Source: Candidatus Altimarinota bacterium
GTDB taxonomy: Bacteria; Patescibacteriota; Gracilibacteria; UBA1369; LOWO2-01-FULL-3
Reading direction: 5' to 3'
Assembly (NCBI GenBank): GCA_029939035.1
Contig: JAOZTS010000007.1
Span: 1-20,678, forward strand
Length of the DNA stretch: 20,678 nucleotides
Made by a program: the position numbers and the translations under genes. Shown piece after piece: positions 1-7,129 of the stretch (the first letter of the stretch is position 1; the number at the start of each line of letters is the position of its first letter). The notes below the pieces were generated by a model. It was not told the origin of the DNA. It searched no databases and saw nothing but the letters and a program-made list of their open reading frames with translations.

Positions 1-87
1 TGTCACTGGTCTGCCAACTCGAACTAGCTCCGAAATTATCAGAATAATTAAAATTATCAGAGCTATTATGAGGATGTACTTTTTCAT
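1..87 (-). CDS. N-terminus of a membrane-anchored or exported protein (partial)
   Basis: An open frame starts at the ATG at 87 and runs off the left edge, giving 29 residues. It begins MKKY, followed by an almost pure Ile/Leu stretch (residues 5-18) and then a polar segment SELVRVGRP. This is the pattern of an N-terminal signal anchor with the rest of the protein outside the membrane. It lies 9 nt after the stop of the TPR gene on the same strand, so the two are probably cotranscribed. A GAGGG run sits only about 1-2 nt before the ATG, too close for a normal ribosome binding site. Too little is visible to name a family. Confidence 0.5.
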   Translation of the reverse strand, partial: MKKYILIIALIILIILIISELVRVGRPVT

Positions 88-96
88 GCCCTCATT

Positions 97-699
97 CTAC
101 TTTTTCTTTTTGAGTTTGTCGAATTCTCTTTGGAAGAATTTAACAGCGTTAAGACATTCTTTCGCTTTTTGATTGTCTGGCTCAACCTGCAAAGTTTTTT
201 TGAAAAGTTGAGAAGAACGATCGAATTCTTTTTCATTTAGATAACAAACTCCAAGATCATTTAGAATCAGAGGATCGTTTGGAGCCAAAAATAGTGATCT
301 TTCTAAAATGATAACACCTCTTTTTCTTTGACCATGATGATACATGCTCCATCCAAGACATCTTAGAATTTCCGGATGATTTGGATAAACAGAATCAGCC
401 ATTTCTAATAGATCGACTGATTTGTCCCATTGCCCTGTGCATGAATGTACAAACCCTAATAGATAATTTGCATTAGCGCTTTTCTTGTCCACTTTCAAAG
501 CTTGTTTTAGAGCTTTTTCGGCTTTGTCGTATTTCCTTAGACTTAAATAGTTGTCGCCGATTTCTTCGTAAGCTTCGGTGCATGAAAGGTCGCTTGTCAA
601 AATCTTTTCACAGAGTCTGATAGCTTCCATGTGCTTTCCTTCACTTTTCTTTTTGTCGGCTTCCTCGATGAGAGGATTGGTTTTTGTTTCTTCAGGCAT
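97..699 (-). CDS. Tetratricopeptide repeat protein
   Basis: A 200-residue soluble protein made almost entirely of TPR helical hairpins, about five repeats between residues 8 and 177. Typical TPR positions are visible, for example YDKAEKALKQALKVD, WDKSVDLLEMAD, PNDPLILNDLGVCYLNEKEFDRS spread over successive repeats, and a C-terminal Lys-rich tail. TPR domains bind proteins; no catalytic domain is present, so the role is scaffolding or assembly of unknown partners. I start at the ATG at 699 rather than the longer TTG frame from 762, because that extension would translate straight through a good promoter (-35 TTGAAA, -10 TACAAT). No signal peptide is seen with this start. It is followed after 9 nt by a putative membrane protein. 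The family call is firm, the function unknown. Confidence 0.85.
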   Translation of the reverse strand: MPEETKTNPLIEEADKKKSEGKHMEAIRLCEKILTSDLSCTEAYEEIGDNYLSLRKYDKAEKALKQALKVDKKSANANYLLGFVHSCTGQWDKSVDLLEMADSVYPNHPEILRCLGWSMYHHGQRKRGVIILERSLFLAPNDPLILNDLGVCYLNEKEFDRSSQLFKKTLQVEPDNQKAKECLNAVKFFQREFDKLKKKK

Positions 700-733
700 T
701 TTTATTTTTGTTTTTGAATTTTTCGATCTAGCT

Positions 734-762
734 ATTGTATACCAAATTAAAAAATATTTCAA
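734..762 (-). promoter_or_regulatory. Sigma70-type promoter for the TPR gene
   Basis: On the minus strand TTGAAA (757-762) and TACAAT (734-739) are separated by exactly 17 nt. Transcription would start near 727, giving a leader of about 28 nt that is A-rich and has no Shine-Dalgarno motif before the ATG at 699. The match to consensus spacing is good; it also decides the start codon of the TPR gene. Confidence 0.6.
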
Positions 763-809
763 GCTTTAAGTTTACTGACTGGCATAAACACTGGAAATGT
801 CTAGAGGTT

Positions 810-839
810 TTGTGTAGAGTGAGCGCCTTTATATATAAG
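810..839 (+). promoter_or_regulatory. Promoter for the methyltransferase gene, probably giving a leaderless mRNA
   Basis: TTGTGT (810-815) is followed by a TATATATAAG run at 830-839. Using TATATA at 832-837 the spacer is 16 nt, using TATAAG at 834-839 it is 18 nt. Either choice puts the transcription start within a few nucleotides of the ATG at 841, so there is no room for a leader. The -35 match is moderate. Confidence 0.45.
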
Positions 840-840
840 T

Positions 841-1437
841 ATGGAATTCGACAAAATCACACATTTAGACTTGGGTTGTGGTCCTGCACCACTCAGAATA
901 GAAGACTTGCTTCGGCAAGGTGTTGAAAATTGTGTTGGGATCGATAGGGATTTGGGTCCTGAGAATGAGGACTTTATGTCTATGAAATGGGATTGGGGTA
1001 TTATGAAGGATGAACATCCTGTGGAATATGCTGAATGGAATATGCATGAGGGGCCGAAGGTTTTTATGCCTGCAGAAGTGGGAAATCATCTTATTTTGGG
1101 GGATGCTGTTAATGTTTTGAGATTGTTTGGTAGAGAGCAGATCCATGCTGTTTACGCGGATCATTTTTTTCATGAATTGAAACCTTGGCAGAGTGTGGTG
1201 ATGAGGGAAAAGATGGATAAGATATTAAGATCTGATGGTGTGATAATAGCCACGCAGCACGAAGGAGAGGAAACTGATGATGTTTTAGATATGTTTAAAG
1301 GATATGACGTTCTTGATATGTCTTATAATTATTCTTTAGTAACAAATGACCTAGTTTATTGGAAGGCTATTGAGGAAATAAACAATAGAACGACTGTTCA
1401 GGTTATTTTGGCAAAGTGTGCGACTGCGGCTAAGTAG
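841..1437 (+). CDS. Class I SAM-dependent methyltransferase
   Basis: A 198-residue protein with a Rossmann methyltransferase fold. Motif I (SAM glycine loop) is LDLGCGPAP at residues 9-17, motif II VGIDRD at 32-37 carries the acidic residue expected to bind the SAM ribose, GDAVNVL at 87-93 fits motif III, HFFHEL at 108-113 the next strand-helix, and ILRSDGVIIATQHE at 128-141 the post-motif strand. The substrate cannot be told from sequence; small-molecule, protein or RNA targets are all possible. The start is the ATG just below a TATATATAAG promoter element, so the mRNA is likely leaderless. Its last 40 nt overlap the 3' end of convergent galU. The gene stands alone on this strand. Confidence 0.8.
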   Translation: MEFDKITHLDLGCGPAPLRIEDLLRQGVENCVGIDRDLGPENEDFMSMKWDWGIMKDEHPVEYAEWNMHEGPKVFMPAEVGNHLILGDAVNVLRLFGREQIHAVYADHFFHELKPWQSVVMREKMDKILRSDGVIIATQHEGEETDDVLDMFKGYDVLDMSYNYSLVTNDLVYWKAIEEINNRTTVQVILAKCATAAK

Positions 1438-2210
1438 CCTTTTTTGTCGCCGGTGTCGAAGCGTTTGCCGGAGATTTCGTAGCCGTAGATAGGGGAGTGT
1501 TTGATATGCTGGATCATCCCGTCGATGAGGCGGAGTTCGCCTTTATCTTTTGCTTCTGCGGCTTTTAGATCGTCAAAGAGTTCTTTTGTGACGATGTATT
1601 TACCTATTATTGCGAGATTTGATGGAGCTTTTGTTGGTTTTTCTACTAGTGATTTTATTTTGTGGAGTTGTCCTTTGCTGGATTCTGCTGCAATCATTCC
1701 ATATTTCTTGCTGTCCTTTTTGTTGATCTTTACTAGTCCTATTATAGGAGTTGAGTGTTTTTCGTATTGCCGGATGAGTTGTTTGAGGGCAGGAGTGCGG
1801 CTGTCGTAGATGTCATCACCGAAGAGAACGGCGAATGGTCTGTTGCCGATTTCTTTTTTGGCGCAAAGGAGCGCGTGCCCATCACCAAGTGGTTTATCTT
1901 GGTTTACGAATGTGATTTTGGCCATATTTTCGATCTTTTCCATGTCGCGGACTAGATTGTGTTTTCCTTTTTCTTTGAGTTCTTTAATAAGGACTTTGTT
2001 TGGGGTGAAATAGTCTTTGATTGAATGCTTTCCGTTTCCGGTGATGATAATGATTTCTTTGATTCCACTTTTTACGGCTTCTTCAACTAAATATTGGATG
2101 CAAGGTTTGTCTACTATAGGTAGCATCTCTTTTGCGATGGATTTTGTTATAGGGAAAAATCTTGTTCCGAGTCCGGCCGCTGGTATTACTGCGAGTTGAA
2201 TCTTCTTCAT
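1398..2210 (-). CDS. galU: UTP-glucose-1-phosphate uridylyltransferase
   Basis: A 270-residue nucleotidyltransferase that makes UDP-glucose from UTP and glucose-1-phosphate in the cytoplasm, a precursor for cell-surface glycans. Visible motifs in order: GLGTRFFPITK at 13-23 (nucleotide-binding signature), PLGDGHA at 107-113, FGDD at 130-133 (metal-binding Asp), LVEKP at 188-192, GELRLID at 224-230 and RFDTGDKKGY at 250-259. These are the GalU/UGPase order and spacing. The protein is about 20 residues shorter than common bacterial GalU, stopping soon after the last motif. The ATG overlaps the hsp20 stop as ATGA, so translation is probably coupled. The 3' end overlaps the convergent methyltransferase gene by 40 nt. 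Confidence 0.92.
   Translation of the reverse strand: MKKIQLAVIPAAGLGTRFFPITKSIAKEMLPIVDKPCIQYLVEEAVKSGIKEIIIITGNGKHSIKDYFTPNKVLIKELKEKGKHNLVRDMEKIENMAKITFVNQDKPLGDGHALLCAKKEIGNRPFAVLFGDDIYDSRTPALKQLIRQYEKHSTPIIGLVKINKKDSKKYGMIAAESSKGQLHKIKSLVEKPTKAPSNLAIIGKYIVTKELFDDLKAAEAKDKGELRLIDGMIQHIKHSPIYGYEISGKRFDTGDKKGYLAAVAHFAKIT
1420..1450 (+). terminator. Possible nested hairpin terminator at the methyltransferase/galU junction
   Basis: An inner palindrome GGCTA-AG-TAGCC (1428-1439), which contains the methyltransferase stop codon, is followed directly by six T (1440-1445), the arrangement of a weak intrinsic terminator on the plus strand. An outer pair, GCGAC (1420-1424) and GTCGC (1446-1450), could close a second stem around it. 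The inner stem is short, effectively four pairs with a tetraloop, so activity is uncertain. It lies inside the galU coding sequence. Confidence 0.35.
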
Positions 2211-2599
2211 GCTTTAATTTTGATAATCTTTGTGTGTTCGAGTTTTTCCTTAGGAATGCGGATTTCGAGGACATTTCTGTCGAATGTAGCTGTGATTTTT
2301 TTCGAGTTTGCTTCTAATGGGAGAACTACGGATCTAGCAAAGTTTCCCCAGAAACATTCACGAGTGTAGTACGCATCCTCTTCTACTGTTTCGATTGGTT
2401 CTCTTTCTCCTTTTATAACTAACACATCGTCAGTGACTGAGATTTTGATATCCTTTTTCTCAACTCCAGCAATTGGAGCAAGGATCACGATCTCTTTGTT
2501 TGTGTGGTAGATGTCGAGAGAAAGTTGACCAACTTCACGTTTTAAGGGTTTGTTGTCTCCCTGTGGAAGTGGATGAATTTTTATGCTTGAGTTTTTCAT
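2207..2599 (-). CDS. hsp20: Small heat-shock protein, Hsp20/alpha-crystallin family
   Basis: A 130-residue ATP-independent holdase chaperone that binds unfolding proteins in the cytoplasm. The alpha-crystallin domain spans about residues 25-120, with the conserved A-x-x-x-G-V-x-K-x-D-I core (APIAGVEKKDI), the strand DDVLVIKGERE, the FARSVVLP segment and NVLEIRIPK near the end. The C-terminal tail ends KIIKIKA, where IIKI may serve as the I-x-I oligomer contact. The start ATG overlaps the ftsH TGA (ATGA) and its own TGA overlaps the galU ATG. Coupling to the ftsH protease puts a holdase and a quality-control protease on one message. No CIRCE-type operator was seen upstream of the operon. Confidence 0.93.
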   Translation of the reverse strand: MKNSSIKIHPLPQGDNKPLKREVGQLSLDIYHTNKEIVILAPIAGVEKKDIKISVTDDVLVIKGEREPIETVEEDAYYTRECFWGNFARSVVLPLEANSKKITATFDRNVLEIRIPKEKLEHTKIIKIKA

Positions 2600-4446
2600 G
2601 CTTTTGTCTTTTTAGGGACTTTTGTATTTTTAAAGTACTTTTTGAAATCTTCAGATGACAGTGTTTCCTTTTTGATAAGGTCAGTTGCGATTACTTCGAT
2701 TAGTTTCTTATTTTTTGTAATTAGTCCTTCTGTTCTTTTGTGTGCTTTGTCTAATATTTTTTTAACTAATTCATCTATTTTTGCAGCTGATTCTTCGGAG
2801 TAATTTTTTACGTGTCCGAAATCTTTTCCCAGGAAGATTTCGTCATTCTGATTTCCAAAAATAATTGGTCCTAGATCGCTCATTCCGAACTTTGTGACCA
2901 TATTGTGAGCCAATTTTGTGGCTCTCTGAAGGTCATTTGAGGCTCCTGTAGTCATTTCTCCAAAGAATACTTGTTCTGATGTGTAACCTCCGAGAAGTGA
3001 GCAGATTTCATCTTCGAATCTGCTTTTTGATGATAGGTGTTTGTCTTCTTCTGGCATGAACCATGTGACTCCGAGTGCCATTCCGCGAGAGATTACAGAA
3101 ATTTTGTGGACAGGGTCGCAGTTTGGAAGTAGGTGCCCGACAACGGCGTGTCCGACTTCGTGGAATGCGGTGATTTTCTTTTCCTTTTTACTTAGAACTC
3201 TGGATTTTCTTTCAGGTCCCATTACTACTTTTTCGATCGATTGTTCCATTTCTCTCATTCCAATCGTTTTTTTGTCGTGTTTTGCTGTTAGGATTGCAGC
3301 TTCGTTTGCTAGATTTTCAATGTCGGCACCGGTGAATCCTGGAGTTGAACGTGCGATTTTGTTCAAATCGACAGTTTTTGCTAATGGCTTATTTCTTGTG
3401 TGAACTTTTAGAATTCCTTCTCTAGCTTTTGCATCTGGCATGTCTACAACTACTCTTCTGTCGAATCTTCCAGGTCGAAGTAGGGCAGGGTCGAGGATGT
3501 CTGGTCGGTTTGTGGCTGCGATTACTATAACGTTTGTACCAGTTTCAAATCCGTCCATTTCTGTAAGGATCTGGTTCAATGTTTGCTCTCTTTCATCGTG
3601 TCCGCCTCCCATTCCGGCACCTCTGTGTCGTCCAACGGCATCGATTTCATCTACAAATATGATACAAGGAGCGTTTCTTTTTGCTCTAGTAAATAAGTCT
3701 CGTACTCTGGAAGCACCTACACCTACGAACATTTCTACAAATTCTGAACCGGAAATCGAAAAGAATGGTACGTCTGCTTCTCCGGCAATTGCTCTCGCTA
3801 ATAAGGTTTTACCTGTTCCTGGTGCTCCAACTAGCATTACACCTTTTGGGATTTTTGCACCAATACTTGTGTATTTTTGTGGTTTTTTCAGAAAGTCTAC
3901 TACTTCTTCCAATTCATCTTTGGCTTCTTCACATCCTGCAACGTCGTCGAATGTAGTTTTTTGTTTACCTTTTTCATAAACTTTTGCTTTGCTCTTTCCG
4001 AATGACATTGCTTGGTTGTTGCTGGATTGAGCAGATCGCATCATAAAGACGAAAAATGCAATTATTAGAAGGAATGGAACGACCCCTATTAATAGATCTG
4101 TCCAGAATTTGCCTGATTCGGTGTCTACTATAGTAATAGGAAGTGCCAGGATTACGTCTTCGTCTGCTCCTGATTTTTCTAGGATTTCGTAGATGCTGGA
4201 TCCAACTTCTTTGAATGTGTAAAGTTTGCTGCCGTCCACAAGTTCGATGTTGATGCGATTATCTGAGACTTCTACTTTGTGGATTTCTCCGGATTGAGCT
4301 TTTTCTACGAATGTATTTAAAGTGATTTCGGTTGATGGTTGTTGTCCCGAATTAAACATCATCGCGAGTCCGGCGGCAATTAATGCGATTATAATAAGGT
4401 AAATAAAGGTGTTTCTTCTTCGTGGTGGTCTTTGTAATACAGGCAT
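2596..4446 (-). CDS. ftsH: ATP-dependent zinc metalloprotease FtsH
   Basis: A 616-residue membrane-bound AAA+ protease that extracts and degrades misfolded membrane and some soluble proteins. Order of parts: TM1 at about 14-31, a short external FtsH-type domain, TM2 at about 115-136, AAA module with Walker A GAPGTGKT (207-214), Walker B IIFVDEID (262-269) and the arginine-finger region LRPGRFDRR (323-331), then the protease domain with the zinc motif HEVGH (429-433) and the likely third ligand Asp505 in ASNDL. All key residues are present and length is normal. The N-terminus [11 protein letters not shown] is basic, as expected for cytoplasmic side. The 50-nt gap to tilS has no clear promoter; a TTGAAA at 4505-4510, in the end of tilS, is a weak candidate -35. 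It heads the ftsH-hsp20-galU set. Confidence 0.97.
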   Translation of the reverse strand: MPVLQRPPRRRNTFIYLIIIALIAAGLAMMFNSGQQPSTEITLNTFVEKAQSGEIHKVEVSDNRINIELVDGSKLYTFKEVGSSIYEILEKSGADEDVILALPITIVDTESGKFWTDLLIGVVPFLLIIAFFVFMMRSAQSSNNQAMSFGKSKAKVYEKGKQKTTFDDVAGCEEAKDELEEVVDFLKKPQKYTSIGAKIPKGVMLVGAPGTGKTLLARAIAGEADVPFFSISGSEFVEMFVGVGASRVRDLFTRAKRNAPCIIFVDEIDAVGRHRGAGMGGGHDEREQTLNQILTEMDGFETGTNVIVIAATNRPDILDPALLRPGRFDRRVVVDMPDAKAREGILKVHTRNKPLAKTVDLNKIARSTPGFTGADIENLANEAAILTAKHDKKTIGMREMEQSIEKVVMGPERKSRVLSKKEKKITAFHEVGHAVVGHLLPNCDPVHKISVISRGMALGVTWFMPEEDKHLSSKSRFEDEICSLLGGYTSEQVFFGEMTTGASNDLQRATKLAHNMVTKFGMSDLGPIIFGNQNDEIFLGKDFGHVKNYSEESAAKIDELVKKILDKAHKRTEGLITKNKKLIEVIATDLIKKETLSSEDFKKYFKNTKVPKKTKA

Positions 4447-4496
4447 AATAAAAGATTTTGTTTAGATTTTTGACGTCCTTAATAGTGGACTAAAAG

Positions 4497-5495
4497 TTAT
4501 AATTTTTCAATAGTGATTGTGCCGTTTTTTAGCGTCGCGAGGAGTTTTCCGAATTTCTTTTTTTTGTTGCCGATGTTTTGGTTGATGAGGTGGAGAACTT
4601 CTTCGATATGTGTGTTTTCGAGGTTTTTTGTGTTGCCCGTGATGGTTTTGTAGGTTTCTCTGAGGATTGTTTTTTGGAGGGCCGGGTGGAGTTTTGTGAG
4701 GGATTTTGCTGGGAGTTTGTTTGTTGTATTGTGGCGTTTGAGCCAGGTTTGGGCTTGTTGGTTTAGGTAGTCTTGGATTTCTCGGAGGTTTTGTGTGTTT
4801 TTTGAAGTAGTGAGTGCGATGTTGGGATTAATTTTCTTGAAGTGGGGGATTGCGCGGTTTCTGATTAGATTTCTGTTGTAATCGTCTGTGAGGTTGGATT
4901 TGTCTGTTAGGTATGGGATGCGTTTGTATTTGAGATAGTCTTGGATTTGCGTTTTTGTAATGGATAAAAGGGGACGAAGTAGGTTTTGGTCGAGCGTTTT
5001 CATTCCGGTTAGACCTTGAAGTGTTGCGCCTCGTGTTAAGTTGAGTAAAATTGTCTCCAAATTGTCGTCTGCGTGGTGGGCGGTGATGATGAATTTTGCG
5101 TTGTATTTTTTTGCGAGATTATTGAAGAATTTGTATCTTTCTTTGCGGCCAGTTTCTTCGATTCCTTTTTTAGATTGTTTGCTGATTTTTTTGATATCAA
5201 CGGCCTTTGAAACGAGAGAAATGGTTGGCGAATTTTCTTGATCAGGAATCGAGTTATTGTTTAGTTTGTCAACAAACTTTGCGATGAGTTTTTCGTCCTT
5301 TCCGCTTTCTTTCCGGAGTTTGTGATCTAAGTGAGCGATATGGATTTTGAGTGGGAATTTGGCTAAAAATTTCAATAAAAAGATAGAATCTGGACCTCCT
5401 GAAATTCCAGCAATTACCGTGTCGTTTTTTGATAAATATTTGCTCAAAATATTGTGAACGAACTTCTCTAATTTTTTTGCTTCTTGCGGTTTCAT
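4497..5495 (-). CDS. tilS: tRNA(Ile)-lysidine synthase
   Basis: A 332-residue N-type ATP pyrophosphatase that attaches lysine to C34 of the tRNA-Ile that reads AUA, changing both its amino acid and codon identity. The PP-loop SGGPDS lies at 32-37, followed by the HLDHKLR segment (55-61), GRKERY (116-121, a common TilS signature), TAHHADDNLET (138-148) and the LTRGA/GLTGM region (153-165). RPLLSITKTQIQDYL (174-188) and NRNLIRN (207-213) complete the catalytic domain. The C-terminal third is Lys/Asn/Thr-rich and matches the variable TilS tail only loosely. It starts 10 nt after the RNHCP gene, in one transcription unit. On the coding strand C exceeds G strongly (the plus-strand line 4681-4740 has 25 G and 4 C), suggesting a lagging-strand gene. 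Confidence 0.92.
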   Translation of the reverse strand: MKPQEAKKLEKFVHNILSKYLSKNDTVIAGISGGPDSIFLLKFLAKFPLKIHIAHLDHKLRKESGKDEKLIAKFVDKLNNNSIPDQENSPTISLVSKAVDIKKISKQSKKGIEETGRKERYKFFNNLAKKYNAKFIITAHHADDNLETILLNLTRGATLQGLTGMKTLDQNLLRPLLSITKTQIQDYLKYKRIPYLTDKSNLTDDYNRNLIRNRAIPHFKKINPNIALTTSKNTQNLREIQDYLNQQAQTWLKRHNTTNKLPAKSLTKLHPALQKTILRETYKTITGNTKNLENTHIEEVLHLINQNIGNKKKKFGKLLATLKNGTITIEKL

Positions 5496-5505
5496 TTAGT
5501 TGGGA

Positions 5506-5823
5506 CTATTTTGGGTAGAGTCGCTGCTGCGACTTTTCTATGATTTTGTCGAAATTGTCGTCTGGAGCAATCTTGTTTGGAATGATTTTACTGCATTTTG
5601 TGCATTTATGAAAAATATCCTTTTGATCTGCTCTAAAAGGTTCCATCAATGCTTTGCATGTTGATTCTCTGTCTCCTGGGACGTTTTTGTCTACATGTAG
5701 GGAATATAGGCACTTTCGGCAGTGATTCCTGCAGGATTTTTCGAGTTTTGGGTTATCTTCACCACAATTTTGGCAAATGAATGATTCGTTGATGGTGATG
5801 AAGTTCTTTCTCGTGTTTTCCAT
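5506..5823 (-). CDS. RNHCP-domain zinc-ribbon protein
   Basis: A 105-residue cysteine-rich protein of the RNHCP family, named after the RNHCP motif. Visible: C17-x2-C20 at the start of the ribbon, CRNHCRKC at 31-38 (the Pro of RNHCP is Arg here), LHVDKNVPGDR (42-52), C56, MEPF (60-63), and a further C74-x2-C77 pair. These would bind one or two zinc ions. The family is described as possibly RNA-binding, and the position 10 nt ahead of tilS fits a role near tRNA or translation, but that is an inference from context. The start ATG at 5823 sits only 6 nt after a -10 element, so the mRNA is probably leaderless. Confidence 0.8.
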   Translation of the reverse strand: MENTRKNFITINESFICQNCGEDNPKLEKSCRNHCRKCLYSLHVDKNVPGDRESTCKALMEPFRADQKDIFHKCTKCSKIIPNKIAPDDNFDKIIEKSQQRLYPK

Positions 5824-5829
5824 AGTTTT

Positions 5830-5858
5830 TGTATACTGGGTTTATTCCTATATTACAA
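5830..5858 (-). promoter_or_regulatory. Promoter of the RNHCP-tilS operon, leaderless type
   Basis: Minus-strand TTGTAA (5853-5858) and TATACA (5830-5835) are spaced 17 nt apart. The -10 ends six bases before the ATG at 5823, so transcription should start at or next to the A of the start codon. It is divergent from the pilus promoter, with only 4 nt between the two -35 boxes. Confidence 0.6.
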
Positions 5859-5862
5859 CCCT

Positions 5863-5890
5863 TTACGATTGGGGCAAAAAATGGTAGAAT
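5863..5890 (+). promoter_or_regulatory. Promoter of the type IV pilus operon
   Basis: TTACGA (5863-5868) and TAGAAT (5885-5890) are 16 nt apart, and the -10 is preceded by TGG, an extended -10 (TGnTAnnnT). Start would be near 5897, giving a leader of about 23 nt made almost only of A and T with two C and no Shine-Dalgarno sequence. A second -10-like TATAGA lies at 5892-5897. Confidence 0.5.
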
Positions 5891-5919
5891 ATATAGAATA
5901 AAAAATAAAAACAAACAAT

Positions 5920-6510
5920 ATGAAAAGAACTTCTACATTACTTATTCTCGGGATTCTCGTTGTTCTAGGAGTAGGTGTATACACTGGGTATTCTTTTTGG
6001 AAGAAATCTTCCAGTGAGGAAGACCTAAAACGAGTTGAATCTACTTTGACTGAGTATCAAAACAAGCTATTGCAGTTTGAAAGTGATGAGATTTTGGAAG
6101 CTATTAATGCTAAAAGGACATTAGATGACTTGGAAAGCGATATGATCCAATGGTCAAAAGTGATTAAGACTATTAGAAAAACGGTTCCAACTGATGATGG
6201 GCTTACTATTGTAGAGATTCTTTCTTATTCAGGTTCTTCTTCGAATGATATCAATATGAATGTGAAGACTTATCCTGATAGAGATGAGCCATATTTTGAT
6301 GTTGCTGATTTGATTGAAGGATTTGAGGAAAGTTCTGCTTTTGTAGGAAGTTTTGTTCCATCAATATCTGGAGGAACTGATGAAGATGGAAAAGAAATTC
6401 TAACTTTCTTGTTTGGAACAACTTATGTAGAGGCTGATCCTTTGGCATTGTTAGAAAATGATGCGGAAGAAGAAGTTGAGGATGAGGAAAGTGAAGCAGT
6501 TTTACGTTAA
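5920..6510 (+). CDS. PilN-like type IV pilus inner-membrane alignment protein
   Basis: A 196-residue bitopic protein: short basic cytoplasmic start MKRTS, a TM helix at about 6-28, a coiled-coil at about 32-80 (EEDLKRVESTLTEYQNKLL), then a globular part with alternating strands, and a very acidic tail from about 178 (EDEESE region). This layout matches PilN/PilO proteins, which dimerise in the periplasmic or external space and link the platform to the pilus. Sequence similarity to classical PilN is weak, so the name rests on layout and position directly before a PilO-like gene and pilC. No pilM, the usual cytoplasmic partner, is in view. The acidic tail is not usual for the family. First gene of the operon. 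Confidence 0.55.
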   Translation: MKRTSTLLILGILVVLGVGVYTGYSFWKKSSSEEDLKRVESTLTEYQNKLLQFESDEILEAINAKRTLDDLESDMIQWSKVIKTIRKTVPTDDGLTIVEILSYSGSSSNDINMNVKTYPDRDEPYFDVADLIEGFEESSAFVGSFVPSISGGTDEDGKEILTFLFGTTYVEADPLALLENDAEEEVEDEESEAVLR

Positions 6511-6535
6511 TTAATAATATTTAAATACAATTAAT

Positions 6536-7120
6536 ATGGCAGATACAGTTCAAAAAAATGATATTGAGTTCAAGGCTCCTTCGAAAGCCGGGACTTTAAT
6601 AGGTGTTCTATTGGTTTTGGCAACAACTGTTGGATATCTTTTTTACACAAAACCTTTAGCGGCAGATGTGAATGTAATGGAAGCGGATATTACTACTAAG
6701 GAAGCTGAAATAGAATCCATAAAGGGTAAAATCGCTGAATTTGAGAATGCAGAAGAGGAGCTAGGTATTGCGACAGAGGTTCAGAAGATTGAAAGCTTGC
6801 GAGCAATTCCTTCTACTATGCAGCAAGACGAAGTGATTCGAGATGTTATCAATATCACAGATACATATGATATTGAGCTGAAATCTTTGAGTTTTGGAGA
6901 GGGTAGTTCTGAGTATGAGGGTGTGAATGCTCTAAATATTAATGCGAGTTTTGAGGGGAATTACACAGATTTGGTTACTTTCCTTGAGGGAATTGAACAA
7001 AATCCAAGAATTTTCAAAGTAAAATCTATTAATGTTCAGTTAAATGAGCTTGATATCCTTGATATCAAGAGAGCGACTTTCTCGCTTGCAATGGAAGCTT
7101 ATTTTGCTGAAGTTCAATAA
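6536..7120 (+). CDS. pilO: PilO-like type IV pilus assembly protein
   Basis: A 194-residue bitopic membrane protein with about 18 cytoplasmic residues, a TM helix at about 19-40 (IGVLLVLATTVGYLFY), a coiled-coil at about 45-80 rich in Glu, Lys and Ile, and a C-terminal ferredoxin-like domain at about 95-192. In this domain the segment GNYTDLVTFLEGIEQNPRI (141-159) closely resembles the PilO/PilN helix-strand core. PilO pairs with PilN to form the alignment complex above the platform protein PilC. It starts 25 nt after the previous gene with an AT-rich leader and no Shine-Dalgarno motif, and is followed 9 nt later by pilC. The position and domain agree, so confidence is good. Confidence 0.75.
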   Translation: MADTVQKNDIEFKAPSKAGTLIGVLLVLATTVGYLFYTKPLAADVNVMEADITTKEAEIESIKGKIAEFENAEEELGIATEVQKIESLRAIPSTMQQDEVIRDVINITDTYDIELKSLSFGEGSSEYEGVNALNINASFEGNYTDLVTFLEGIEQNPRIFKVKSINVQLNELDILDIKRATFSLAMEAYFAEVQ

Positions 7121-7129
7121 TAAACAAAT

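Noticed and set aside
700..762. N-terminal extension of the TPR protein from a TTG at 762
   Set aside because: The extension would translate the -35 and -10 boxes of the promoter and adds no TPR; the ATG at 699 fits family and leader.
3440..3979. Long open frame (179 codons) on the plus strand opposite ftsH
   Set aside because: It is antisense to the AAA domain of ftsH, is rich in Ser/Pro without any family pattern, and has no promoter or ribosome binding site; a shadow of the real gene.
4447..4496. Terminator or heat-shock operator (CIRCE) before ftsH
   Set aside because: Only a weak GTCC/GGAC pair with an 8-nt loop is present, without T-run; no CIRCE-type long inverted repeat is seen.
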